Positions 55,174 through 63,952 are shown, counted from the stretch's first letter. The stretch: 64,000 bases of DNA from Conexibacter sp. CPCC 206217 (GCF_030646165.1 NZ_JAUTDO010000002.1:124001-188000), one strand, 5' to 3'. Program-made: numbers and translations. The notes: generated by a model from the letters alone, not told the origin.

Positions 55174-57264
55174 GTGGCCGACGACGACCGCCCAGCAAGA
55201 AGACCGCGCCCCGCCCGTCCACCGCGGCGAGCGCTGCCGCACAGTCCGCCGCGCGCCTCGCATGCGGCGCGGGCGCCCGTGCGCCCGCGCAGAGCGCCGC
55301 AACCGGTCTCCCCGCGCGCGCGGATCATCGCGCTGTCCGCGCTCGGCCTCGGCGTCGTGCTGATCCTCGCGCTGACCGCCGTCGTGCTGCTGAGCGGTCG
55401 CCGGGATCCGCCCTCGAAGCGGCTCGACGCGTTCCTGACCGAGTGGAGATTGGGCGCCGACGGCGGCGCCGCGAGACTGACCGACTCGCCCGTGCGCGCA
55501 TCCGCGGCGCTGGAGGCCAACCGCGCCGGGCTCGACGGCGCGAGGCTGGTCGCCGAGCGCGTCGGCGACGTCACCGAGCAGGGCGACGGCGCGACCGGGC
55601 GCGTGAGACTGACGTGGGACGTGCCGGAGATCGGCCCGTTCAGCTACACGACGAACGTGCGCCTGCGCGACGCCGGCGACGACGGCTGGCTCGTGCGCTG
55701 GGCGCCGACGGTCGTCAATCCGCAGCTGCGTCCGGGTCAGCGCCTCGGCACCGTGCGCACGCCGCAGAGACGCGGGCGCGTGCTCGACCGCGAGGGCGCC
55801 GCGCTCGTCGAGGAGCGGCCGGTCAAGCGCGTCGGCGTCGTCGCCGGTGAGATCGACGATCCGGCCGCGACCGCGCAGGCGATCGCCGACGCGGTCGGGA
55901 TCGATCCGGCGCCGTTCGAGCGCGCGATCAGAAACGGCGGCAGAGAGCAGTTCGTCGAGGCGATCACGCTGCGACCGGAGGACTACGCGGCGCTGGAGTC
56001 GACGATCGTCGCGATCCCGGGCGCGAGAGCGATCGACGCGACCGCGCAGCTGACGCCGGCGCGCGGGTTCGGCCGCGCGCTGCTGGGCGACGTGCGCGAG
56101 CTGTCGGCCGACCAGCTCAGAAGACTCGGGCCTGCGTACACGGTCGGCGACGTCGGCGGCCAGTGGGGCCTGGAGGCGGCGCTGGAGAGAGAGCTGGCGG
56201 GCACGCCCAGCCGCGCGATCGTGATCCGCAGCGCCGACGGGACGCCGGCGAGAACGCTGCTGAGAGCCAGAGGCACGCCCGCGACCGACGTGAGAACGAC
56301 GCTCGACGGCGACACGCAGGCGGCGGCGGAGCAGGCGCTCGGGACGCTCGATCCGGAGACCAGAGCGGCGCTGGTGGCGGTGCAGCCGTCCAGCGGCGAC
56401 ATCCTCGCGGTCGCCAACCGGCCCGTCGACGACAGCTTCGACCGCGCGCTCGACGGCCAATACCCGCCCGGTTCGACATTCAAGATCGTCACGACCGACG
56501 CGCTCCTGAGCGCCAGAGCGGTCACGCCCGCCACGACCGTCGACTGCCCGACGACGATCAACGTCGGCGGGCGCGAGTTCAAGAACTTCGAGGGCGGCGG
56601 CGGTGGCGAGGAGCCGTTCGCCGACGCCTTCGCCGAATCGTGCAACACCGCGTTCGTCGGGCTGGCCAGAAGACTGCCGGCCGGCGCGCTGCCGCAGGCC
56701 GGAAGACAGTTCGGCCTCGGCGCGAGATTCGACCTGCCGGTGCCGGCCTACGGCGGCCAGGTGCCGGATCCGAGAGACCTCGCCGCGACCGGCGCGGCGA
56801 TGATCGGCCAGGACCGGATCCTCGCCAGCCCGCTCGGGATGGCGGGTGTGATCGCGACCGTCGCCGACGGCAGCTGGCGCACGCCGCGGTTGCTGGCCGA
56901 CGACCCGAGATCCGACGGCGTGCCGCTGGACCCCGCGATCACCGACCAGCTGCGCGACCTGACGCGACAGGTCGTCACGTCCGGCACCGGCACGGCGCTC
57001 GCCTACCTGTCCGGCGAAGCGCACGGCAAGAGCGGGACGGCCGAGTACGGCAGAGGCGACCCGCTGCCGACGCACGCCTGGTTCGTCGCCTACCGCGACG
57101 ACGTCGCGGTCGCGGTGCTGGTCGAGGGCGGCAGCGCAGGCGGCGAGGTCGCCGCCCCGATCGCCAACGACTTCTACGAAGCGCTCGACGCGGGCGTCAC
57201 GCCGGAGACGCTGGCGGCGTCGACGACGCTCGATCCGAGCGACACGACGGACACGACCGGCTGA
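55174..57264 (+). CDS. penicillin-binding protein, transpeptidase with MecA_N-like domain
   Basis: 696 residues. A ~45-residue Arg/Pro-rich cytosolic leader, one membrane helix (about 50-73), an NTF2/MecA_N-like domain (about 80-190), a dimerisation domain, then the transpeptidase: active-site S434-x2-K437 (PGSTFK), S489-C-N491, and K619-S-G (KSGTAEY). It cross-links peptidoglycan outside the membrane. The layout recalls low-affinity class B PBPs. A large share of its arginines use AGA. Its last 91 bases overlap the convergent GGDEF-EAL gene. Confidence 0.9.
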   Translation: MADDDRPARRPRPARPPRRALPHSPPRASHAARAPVRPRRAPQPVSPRARIIALSALGLGVVLILALTAVVLLSGRRDPPSKRLDAFLTEWRLGADGGAARLTDSPVRASAALEANRAGLDGARLVAERVGDVTEQGDGATGRVRLTWDVPEIGPFSYTTNVRLRDAGDDGWLVRWAPTVVNPQLRPGQRLGTVRTPQRRGRVLDREGAALVEERPVKRVGVVAGEIDDPAATAQAIADAVGIDPAPFERAIRNGGREQFVEAITLRPEDYAALESTIVAIPGARAIDATAQLTPARGFGRALLGDVRELSADQLRRLGPAYTVGDVGGQWGLEAALERELAGTPSRAIVIRSADGTPARTLLRARGTPATDVRTTLDGDTQAAAEQALGTLDPETRAALVAVQPSSGDILAVANRPVDDSFDRALDGQYPPGSTFKIVTTDALLSARAVTPATTVDCPTTINVGGREFKNFEGGGGGEEPFADAFAESCNTAFVGLARRLPAGALPQAGRQFGLGARFDLPVPAYGGQVPDPRDLAATGAAMIGQDRILASPLGMAGVIATVADGSWRTPRLLADDPRSDGVPLDPAITDQLRDLTRQVVTSGTGTALAYLSGEAHGKSGTAEYGRGDPLPTHAWFVAYRDDVAVAVLVEGGSAGGEVAAPIANDFYEALDAGVTPETLAASTTLDPSDTTDTTG

Positions 57265-59075
57265 CCCAGCGCCAGCGGGGCGGATTGCTCGTCGGCGACG
57301 GCTGCGCTCTCGAGCAGGGCGCGAATCGTCAGGTGGCGCGCGTAGCGGCCGTCGCCGTGCAGCAGCAGGATCGGGTCGTGGCGGGTCTCGGCAGGGCGCG
57401 CCATCGCGCGGGCGGCCAGCTCGCGCCACGGCGTCGCCTCGCTCAGCGCGAGGCACTGGCGGTCAGCGACGCTGAGCAGCGCGCGCTGGCCGTAGAGCGC
57501 GAAGCCGAAGCGGTGGCCGAGGCGGGAGAGCAGGCGGTGGCGCGTGACGAGACCGAGCACGCGTTCGCAGTCGTCGAGCACGACGAGCGCCTCCAACGCC
57601 GCGTCGGCGGCGAAGCGGGCGTGCGCCTGCTCGGCGGTCTCGGCCGGCGCGGTCGTCTGCACCTCGCGCTCGCTGGCGAGGGCGGCGCCGGGCGCTCCGG
57701 CGGCGGCGCCCGTGTCGCGAGCGGGCGCCAGCACCAGCGCCAGCCGCGGCCACGGCGTCGCGGGCCGCGCGAGCAGGAAGCCCTGCGCGAACGGCACGCC
57801 GAGCCGGCGCAGCGCGCCCAGCTCGCCCTCCGTCTCGACGCCCTCGGCGACGATGTGCGAACCGGCGTGCTCGGCGTAGCGCAGCAGCGCGTCGACGAGC
57901 GCGGCGCGCTTGGGATCGCGGTCGACGCCGTGCACGAGCGCGCGGTCGAGCTTCAGGTACGCCGGATGCAGGTCGATCGCGTGGCGCAGGCCGGCGTAGC
58001 CGGCGCCCATGTCGTCGACGGCGATCCGCATGCCGCGGTCCAACAGCGGCCTGACCGCGTTGCGCAGCGCGCCGTAGTCGCGCACGAGCGCGTCCTCGGT
58101 GATCTCCAGCACCACGTCGCGCGCGTGCTCGTCGGGCAGCGCGGCGAGCTGTTGCAGCGCGCGCGGCTGCGACAGCAGCGCGCCGGCGACGTTGATCGCC
58201 AGGCGCGTGCCGGGCGGGCGCCGCCGCAGCAGCACGAGCGCCTGCTCCAGGCAGGCGAGGTCGAGCTCCTCGCGCATCCCGACGCGCTCCGCGAGCGCGA
58301 ACGTCTCGCCGGTCGAGAGGCCGCCGGGCAGCGTGAAGCGGGCGAGCGCCTCATACGCGTGGACGTTGCCGCTGCGCAGGTCGACGACCGGCTGGACGAC
58401 CATCGCGATCCCGCCGCGGGCGATCGCGTCGGCGAGCGCGCGCCGCGCCTGCGCCTCGTCGCGGTCGGCCAGCGTCTCCCCCGCGTACGCGACGATCCGG
58501 CCCTTGCCGGCGCGCTTGGCGCGGCGCATCGCGACGTCGGCGGCGCGCAGCAGCTCGGCGTCGGTGGTGCCGTCCTGCGGGGCGCGCGCGATGCCGATCG
58601 AGACGTCGACGCGCTCGACGCCGTTGGTCGCCTCGCGCAGCGCGACGAGGATCCGTTCGGCCACCAGGTGCGGGTTCTCGCCGGGCACGAGCACGGCGAA
58701 CTCGTCGCCGCCGAGTCGGCCGATCACGTCCTCGTGGCGGATCACGCGCGCGGTCGTGCTGACGAGGTGGACGAGCAGCCGATCGCCGACGGCGTGGCCG
58801 CGAATCTTGTTGACGTGGCCGAAGCCGTCGATGTCGATCGCCAGCAGCGTCAGCGGCCGCTCGGCGTCTGCGAGCGCGATCCGCGCCGCCAGCTCACGCG
58901 CAAACGCGGCCCGCGAGAGCGCACCGGTCAGCCCGTCGTGCTCGGCCTCGTGACGCGCGACGGCGAGCGCGCTCTCGTAGCGGCGCGCAACCCGGCGGGC
59001 CGACAGACGCACCGCCACGCCAGCGCCGAGCAGGCCCGCGAGCGTGGCGATCGCTAGCGCGAGCAGGACGATCAC
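57174..59075 (-). CDS. GGDEF-EAL c-di-GMP turnover protein with C-terminal CBS-like region
   Basis: 633 residues. One N-terminal membrane helix (about 2-24), a diguanylate cyclase domain with intact GGDEF at 122-126 and an RHED inhibitory site at 113-116 five residues before it, then a phosphodiesterase domain with EAL at 242-244 and later DDMGAGYAGL and GVETEGEL motifs. After about residue 440 comes a segment resembling a CBS/EAL-associated domain (LVVLDDCERVLGLVTRHRLLSRLG). Both catalytic motifs look intact. The last ~30 codons are antisense to the PBP gene. The start is GTG. Confidence 0.9.
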   Translation of the reverse strand: MIVLLALAIATLAGLLGAGVAVRLSARRVARRYESALAVARHEAEHDGLTGALSRAAFARELAARIALADAERPLTLLAIDIDGFGHVNKIRGHAVGDRLLVHLVSTTARVIRHEDVIGRLGGDEFAVLVPGENPHLVAERILVALREATNGVERVDVSIGIARAPQDGTTDAELLRAADVAMRRAKRAGKGRIVAYAGETLADRDEAQARRALADAIARGGIAMVVQPVVDLRSGNVHAYEALARFTLPGGLSTGETFALAERVGMREELDLACLEQALVLLRRRPPGTRLAINVAGALLSQPRALQQLAALPDEHARDVVLEITEDALVRDYGALRNAVRPLLDRGMRIAVDDMGAGYAGLRHAIDLHPAYLKLDRALVHGVDRDPKRAALVDALLRYAEHAGSHIVAEGVETEGELGALRRLGVPFAQGFLLARPATPWPRLALVLAPARDTGAAAGAPGAALASEREVQTTAPAETAEQAHARFAADAALEALVVLDDCERVLGLVTRHRLLSRLGHRFGFALYGQRALLSVADRQCLALSEATPWRELAARAMARPAETRHDPILLLHGDGRYARHLTIRALLESAAVADEQSAPLALGQPVVSVVSLGSSVVDAASVSGVTPASSAS

Positions 59076-59230
59076 ACACGGGAGGATCGGGCTTCGCGGG
59101 CGTTCGCTTGAAGCTTGTTCACAGGATCTTCACGACTTCGCCCTCGGATGTCGGCATGCGCACCTGCGGGGACGCACCACCCGGGCGCCTCGCGGCCGTT
59201 CTCTCGGCGCGTAGGCGCGCCGCGCGGCGC

Positions 59231-61027
59231 CTACGCCGCGCGTCGCAGGCTTATCAGCGGCGGGCGCTCGTCGACGGCGACCTGGCGGACCTCCAGCTCG
59301 TCGCCGTGCGGGAAGACGATCGGACCGGGTGCGGAGCGGGCGAGCGCCTGCTCGCCGTGCACGCGCCGCTCGGCCGCGACCATCACGGCATAGGCCATCG
59401 CGCTGAGCGCGCGCAGCGACTGGTGGCGGTTCTGGCGCTCGCCGAGGTCGACCTGCGCGAGCGCGTCGAGGCCGACGATCCGCAGCGCGTCGATCAGCGT
59501 CGCGATCTCGACGCCGTAGCCGACCGGGAACGGCAGCTGCTCCAGCAGCGAGCGGCGCGCCGCGAACTCGCCCGCGAGCGGCTGCACGAAGCCCGCCAGC
59601 TCCGGCACGTGCAGGTTCAGCAGCGGGCGTGCGACCAGCTCGGTGACGCGACCGCCGCCGTCGGGCACGGTCGTCTCGCCGAGCTTGAACGGCCGCCGGA
59701 AAGCGCCCTTCACGAACGCGACCGCCGGATCCTCCAGCAGCGGGCCGAGCAGCCCGCGCAGGAAGCGGTCGTCGAAGTTCTCCGTGTCGGAGTCGAGGAA
59801 GACGACGACGTCGCCGCTGGTGACGGCGAGCGAGCGCCACAGCGCGTCGCCCTTGCCGCGCGCGGGCCCGTGGTCGGCGAGGACCGTGGACTCCTGCACG
59901 ACGCGCGCGCCGTGCGCCTGCGCGATCGCGGCGGTCCCGTCGGCGGAGGCGGCGTCGATCACGACCAGCTCGTCGATCACGCCCGCGTCGCGCAGCGGCA
60001 GGATCGCGTCGATGATCGGCCCGATCGTCGCAACGACCTCGCGCGCCGGCAGCACGACGCTGACGGTCGGCGGGCTGCCGTCACCGTCAACGATCGCGTC
60101 GCTGCCGTCGCCGGCCGCCACGCGCGCGAGCGCCCCACCGGCGTGGGCGCCGCGACGCAGCTCGACGAGCCGCTCGCGCGGGAAGCTGTCGGCGCGGTAG
60201 CTGCGGCGCGCGAGCCAGTCGTTGACCTCGAGGTCGAGTGCGAGGCCGCGGCGCGCGCGGCCGTGACGACGTGCCGAGGTCGTCACGCGGACGGCCAGCG
60301 GCCGCTCGATCGGGATCCCGTGCTCGCGCAGCCGACGCTCGAACGCCTCGTCCTCCAGCGCCGGGAAGGAGGGGTCGATCCCGCCGATCGCGCGATATGC
60401 CTCCGCCGTGACGGCCATCGACGCGCCGCTGAACTGCCAGTGCTCGGGGGGCGAATCTCCGGCCTTCGCGGACTCCGCGCGCACGCGCGTGTAACGCTCG
60501 GCGGCGAGCTGCTCGCGGCGCGCCAGCACCAGCGGCGGCAGCTCTCGCGCCTCGACCGGATCGAGCGAGACGCGCCCGCCAATCGCACGCGCGCCCGCCG
60601 CGACCGCATCGAGCTGCGTGCGCAGCCAGTCGGGTGCGACCCGCGAGTCGGCGTCGCTGCAGACGATCAGCCCGTCGTCGCGCCCGACCGCGACGAAGCG
60701 GCGGCAGGCGAGGTCCATGCCGGCGCGGCGGGCGGCACCGGCGCCCTCGCCCGGCCCGCTGATGATGTGGACGCGCAGCTGCGGCAGCTCGTGCGCGGTC
60801 GCCAGCGCGCGCGCCTCGGTCGCGTCGGTGCAGGCGTCCAGCACCAGCATCAGCTCGAACTCCTCGGGCGCGACGCCCTCCTGCGCTGCGAGCGCCTCCA
60901 AGCAGGCGGCGATCCGCTCCTGCTCGTCCTGCGCGGGGACGACGACGCACGCGCGCAGTTGCGCCGGGGGCGCGGGCAACGGGCCGTGCGGCGCGATGAC
61001 AGGCGCGTCGATGGGGGTGCGGGTCAC
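59231..61027 (-). CDS. two-domain glycosyltransferase: GT2 fused to GpgS-like (GT81) domain
   Basis: 598 residues. Domain 1 (about 25-300) is a GT2 fold with RACVVVPAQDEQERI, LVLDACTDATEARAL and ICSDADSRVAPDWL. Domain 2 (about 310-590) matches glucosyl-3-phosphoglycerate synthase: SVVLPAREVVATIG, ELVVIDAASADGTA, RGKGDALWRSLAVTSGD, VFLDSDTENFD, RVTELVARPLLN and QPLAGEFAARRSLLEQLPFPVGYGVEI, with LDALAQVDLGERQNRHQSL late. GpgS makes glucosylglycerate precursors; fusion to another GT2 is unusual. The GTG start overlaps the oxidoreductase stop (GTGA). Confidence 0.85.
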   Translation of the reverse strand: MTRTPIDAPVIAPHGPLPAPPAQLRACVVVPAQDEQERIAACLEALAAQEGVAPEEFELMLVLDACTDATEARALATAHELPQLRVHIISGPGEGAGAARRAGMDLACRRFVAVGRDDGLIVCSDADSRVAPDWLRTQLDAVAAGARAIGGRVSLDPVEARELPPLVLARREQLAAERYTRVRAESAKAGDSPPEHWQFSGASMAVTAEAYRAIGGIDPSFPALEDEAFERRLREHGIPIERPLAVRVTTSARRHGRARRGLALDLEVNDWLARRSYRADSFPRERLVELRRGAHAGGALARVAAGDGSDAIVDGDGSPPTVSVVLPAREVVATIGPIIDAILPLRDAGVIDELVVIDAASADGTAAIAQAHGARVVQESTVLADHGPARGKGDALWRSLAVTSGDVVVFLDSDTENFDDRFLRGLLGPLLEDPAVAFVKGAFRRPFKLGETTVPDGGGRVTELVARPLLNLHVPELAGFVQPLAGEFAARRSLLEQLPFPVGYGVEIATLIDALRIVGLDALAQVDLGERQNRHQSLRALSAMAYAVMVAAERRVHGEQALARSAPGPIVFPHGDELEVRQVAVDERPPLISLRRAA

Positions 61028-62202
61028 GGGAGCGATGCCCCCTTCTCTACCAGCTCGCGCCCGTGTTCGTAGTCGTCGTCGCGCTCGTGCGCGAGCACGC
61101 CGACGGTCACGCCGGCTCTGCCGTACCAGACTGTGAACGCGCCGTTGTCGCCGGCGACGAAGCGCGCCTCGTCGAAGCCGTCGCCCCACGCCGCCTGCTT
61201 CAGCGTGCGCTCACCGATCTGCGACCAGAAGCCGGGCGCGACGTCCCACTGCGCCGCGTGGCCCGCGAGCCGGCGCCCGGCGACCTCGCCATGGTTGAGC
61301 GCCTCGCCCCAGTGCTGCACGACGATGGGGCGGTCGGCGCGCGGATGCAGCGCCGCGGCGACGTCGCCGACGGCGCGGATCGACGGGTCGCTCGTGCGCA
61401 TCTCCGCGTCGGTCGCGATCGCGCCCGCGTCGGCCAGCTCCAACCCCGCCGCCGCAGCGAGGCCGCTGTTGCGCTGGATGCCCGCGGCCATCAGCACGAC
61501 GTCGACGTGCAGCGCGCTGACGCTGTCGTCGTCGCCCGCCTGCACGACCCACTCGGCGCCGTCCGGCGAGATCTCGCGGACCGCGCTGCCGAGCTGCAGG
61601 ACGACGCCCTCCTCGTCGAGCCAGTCGGCGATCCGCGCGGCGGCGTCCGGGCCGAGCCGCTCCAGTTGCGGAGCCGTCTCGTCGGAGATCAGCGTCACGT
61701 CGGCGCCACGGCGGCGCAGCGAGGCGGCGGCCTCGCAGCCGATGAAACCGGAGCCGAGCACGGCGACGTGGACACCGGGTCCGGTCACCCGCCGCAGCCG
61801 CTCGGAGTCCTCGCGCGTGCGGAGCGTCAGGATCCCCGGATCGTCGGCGCCGGGGATCGGCAGCCGGGCCGGGGTCGCGCCGGTCGCGAGCACGCAGGCG
61901 TCGTACGGCAGCTCCTCGCCGACCTCGCCGACGACGACGCGCGCCGCCGAGTCGAGCCGCTGCGCCGTCTCGTGCCGCACGAGGATCCGCTCGGCGGCGA
62001 ACCACTCCGGCGGTCTCAGCGTCAGCTGCGCGGCGTCGAGCTCGCCGCGCAGGTACTGCTTCGTCAGCGGCGGCCGTCTGTACGGGAGGTGCGGCTCGCT
62101 CGCCAGCAGCGTCACGTCCCCGCGTCCGCCGGCTCTGCGGTAGGCGGCGGCGGTAGCGAATCCGGCGGGGCCGCCACCGACGATCACGATGCGCTCCCTC
62201 AT
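61024..62202 (-). CDS. FAD-dependent NAD(P)H oxidoreductase, ferredoxin-reductase (BphA4-like) type
   Basis: 392 residues. FAD site GGGPAG (9-14), PYRRPPLTKQYL hallmark of dioxygenase-type ferredoxin reductases, the ATGATPARLPIPG loop, a second nucleotide site VLGSGFIGCEAAASLRRRG, and SIRAVGDVAAA for FAD. The C-terminal ~100 residues match the dimerisation domain. No ferredoxin or Rieske oxygenase is in the operon, so the electron acceptor is unknown; the neighbouring acyl-CoA-dehydrogenase-like protein is a candidate. The ATG overlaps the methyltransferase stop by four bases. Confidence 0.87.
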   Translation of the reverse strand: MRERIVIVGGGPAGFATAAAYRRAGGRGDVTLLASEPHLPYRRPPLTKQYLRGELDAAQLTLRPPEWFAAERILVRHETAQRLDSAARVVVGEVGEELPYDACVLATGATPARLPIPGADDPGILTLRTREDSERLRRVTGPGVHVAVLGSGFIGCEAAASLRRRGADVTLISDETAPQLERLGPDAAARIADWLDEEGVVLQLGSAVREISPDGAEWVVQAGDDDSVSALHVDVVLMAAGIQRNSGLAAAAGLELADAGAIATDAEMRTSDPSIRAVGDVAAALHPRADRPIVVQHWGEALNHGEVAGRRLAGHAAQWDVAPGFWSQIGERTLKQAAWGDGFDEARFVAGDNGAFTVWYGRAGVTVGVLAHERDDDYEHGRELVEKGASLP

Positions 62203-62891
62203 CGAAGCTCCCAGCAGTCGAGCCGATACGCGGCGGTGTCGTCGTTGACGCGGTGGCGCAGCGTCGTGCGCTCGCGCAGCAGCACGTGGACCTTGTCGCC
62301 GTCGAGCGGACCGTCGCCGACGTCGCCGCGCCAGTGGACCGCGACGAACCGGCCGCCGGGCGCGAGCATCGACTCCAGCCGCGGCAGCGCGGCGCCGAGC
62401 AGCGGCGCGTCCCAGTAGTAGAGAAGCTCTGAGGCGACGATCAGGTCGAACGGTCCCTGCGGCAGCTCCCACGGCAGGTCGCGCAGCTCGAAGCGCACGT
62501 GCGGGGCGTGGCTGAGGCGGGTGCGCGCGCGGGTCAGCGCGGTCGGCGCCGCGTCGAGCGCGAGCAGGTCGTGGCAGCGGCGCGCGAGCAGCTCCGTGAA
62601 GACGCCGATCGAGCAGCCCAGCTCCAGCGCCCGGTCGAACGGCCCGGGACCGATCGCCGCCAACGTACGGAGGTACTTCTCGCGCTCGTACGGCTTCGTC
62701 TCGTACCCCCACGGATCGCCGTCGGCGCGGTACTTGCGCTCGAAGTGGCCGGGGTCGGTGCGGCCCGCGCGATCGCGGTCCGCGAACGGCTGCGTCGGGC
62801 GCGGCGTCCCAAGCGGCCTACGGTCACTGGCGGCGAGCGACTGCCGGCGACCAGGTCCGGGTCGCTCGTCGCGGCTCTCGCGCGCGCTCAC
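62199..62891 (-). CDS. NodS-like SAM-dependent methyltransferase
   Basis: 230 residues from the GTG that overlaps the upstream stop. A ~45-residue basic, probably unstructured N-terminus; then FERKYRADGDPWGYETKPYEREKYLRTL, which is the recognisable NodS-family entry, SAM motif I ALELGCSIGVFTELLA, LLALDAAPTAL (motif II) and DLIVASELLYYW (post-I acid). NodS N-methylates deacetylated chitooligosaccharide. Here an amino-sugar or amine N-methylation is a fair guess. Context: overlapping genes on both sides. Confidence 0.85.
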   Translation of the reverse strand: MSARESRDERPGPGRRQSLAASDRRPLGTPRPTQPFADRDRAGRTDPGHFERKYRADGDPWGYETKPYEREKYLRTLAAIGPGPFDRALELGCSIGVFTELLARRCHDLLALDAAPTALTRARTRLSHAPHVRFELRDLPWELPQGPFDLIVASELLYYWDAPLLGAALPRLESMLAPGGRFVAVHWRGDVGDGPLDGDKVHVLLRERTTLRHRVNDDTAAYRLDCWELR

Positions 62892-63952
62892 CGCAGCTGC
62901 TCCAGCCGGGCGCGGCCGAGCCGCGCGAGCAGCGGGTCGAGCCTGTGCTGGTGAAGGAACAGCTCGAGGTCGCGGCGGGCGCGGTCGAGCAGCTCGCCCT
63001 CGGCGAACGGGCGCGTGCCGCAGGCGGCAGCGGCGGTGTCGAGGATCGTGCGGACCGCGCCGGCGATCGCGGCGCGGTAGGCGATCGAGGTCTCGCGCAG
63101 GTCGTCGCCGGCATCCGCGCGCCGCGCCGCGAGCGCGATCCACGCGTCGCAGGTGCCGCGCGCTGTCTGCAGGCGCCCGGCGGCGTGCGCCTCCAGCTCA
63201 CCGATCACGGGCCGCTGCGCAAGCGCGCCGAGCGCCGCGTCGACGATCGCGTCGGCGAGCCCGACCCAGGTCGCGGCGGTGCGCATCGCGTCGCGCGAGA
63301 ACCACGGTTCGCGCCCCAGCTCGCCCGGCTCACCGAGGACCGCGAGCGGCTCGACGCCGTCGAAGACGACGCGGTGGCTCTCCGACGCGCGCATGCCGGC
63401 GCCGTGGAACCAGCTGCGGTCGATCGTGACGCCGTCGCCGGGACGCTCGCGCACGTCGAGGTAGACGAGCAGCGGCGGCGTGTCGGCGTCCGCGCCGCCG
63501 CGCACCGTCACGAGTGCGCGCTGGACTCCGCCGGCGCCGGAGCAGAACAGCTTCGTGCCGCGCACACGGCCGTCGGGTCCCAGCCGCGCCGGCTCGCCCT
63601 CGTGCGGCTGGGCCGGGTCCGCGCCCCAGACACCGAGCCACAGGCGCCCGGCGGCGACGTCGGCGAGGTCCCGCATCCGCAGCGCCGGCGGGGCGAGCAG
63701 GTCGAGCCGCTCGGCGGCGTTGAAATGCCCGTCGAGAATCCGCGCGACGGAGCCGTCGACACGCGCGGCCGCGCGCACCAGTGCCCACTCCGCCACGCGC
63801 CCGCGCGCTCCCAGCACGCCGGCCGCGCCGAGCGCCTCGAACGCCTCCGTCGGAAAGCGCGCGCTGCGATCGCGCTCGACCGCCCCGGCCGCGATCTGCG
63901 ACCACAGCGGGGAGAGGACGCCGGTGGGGGACTCCGCTGCCTGCAACGCCAT
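62888..63952 (-). CDS. acyl-CoA-dehydrogenase-like flavoprotein
   Basis: 354 residues, slightly short of the usual ~380. N-terminal helical part, then LWLGVWGADPAQPHEG, KLFCSGAGGVQRALVTV and FHGAGMRASESHRVVFDGV in the beta domain, and a helical C-terminal half ending AGAVRTILDTAAAACGTRPF and LELFLHQHRLDPL. The CoA/FAD contacts and catalytic base are not obvious, so it may oxidise an amine, sugar or carrier-bound substrate. ATG at 63952 lies two bases from a possible upstream stop (TAG at 63955-63957), so a further operon gene may begin outside the window. Confidence 0.8.
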   Translation of the reverse strand: MALQAAESPTGVLSPLWSQIAAGAVERDRSARFPTEAFEALGAAGVLGARGRVAEWALVRAAARVDGSVARILDGHFNAAERLDLLAPPALRMRDLADVAAGRLWLGVWGADPAQPHEGEPARLGPDGRVRGTKLFCSGAGGVQRALVTVRGGADADTPPLLVYLDVRERPGDGVTIDRSWFHGAGMRASESHRVVFDGVEPLAVLGEPGELGREPWFSRDAMRTAATWVGLADAIVDAALGALAQRPVIGELEAHAAGRLQTARGTCDAWIALAARRADAGDDLRETSIAYRAAIAGAVRTILDTAAAACGTRPFAEGELLDRARRDLELFLHQHRLDPLLARLGRARLEQLR

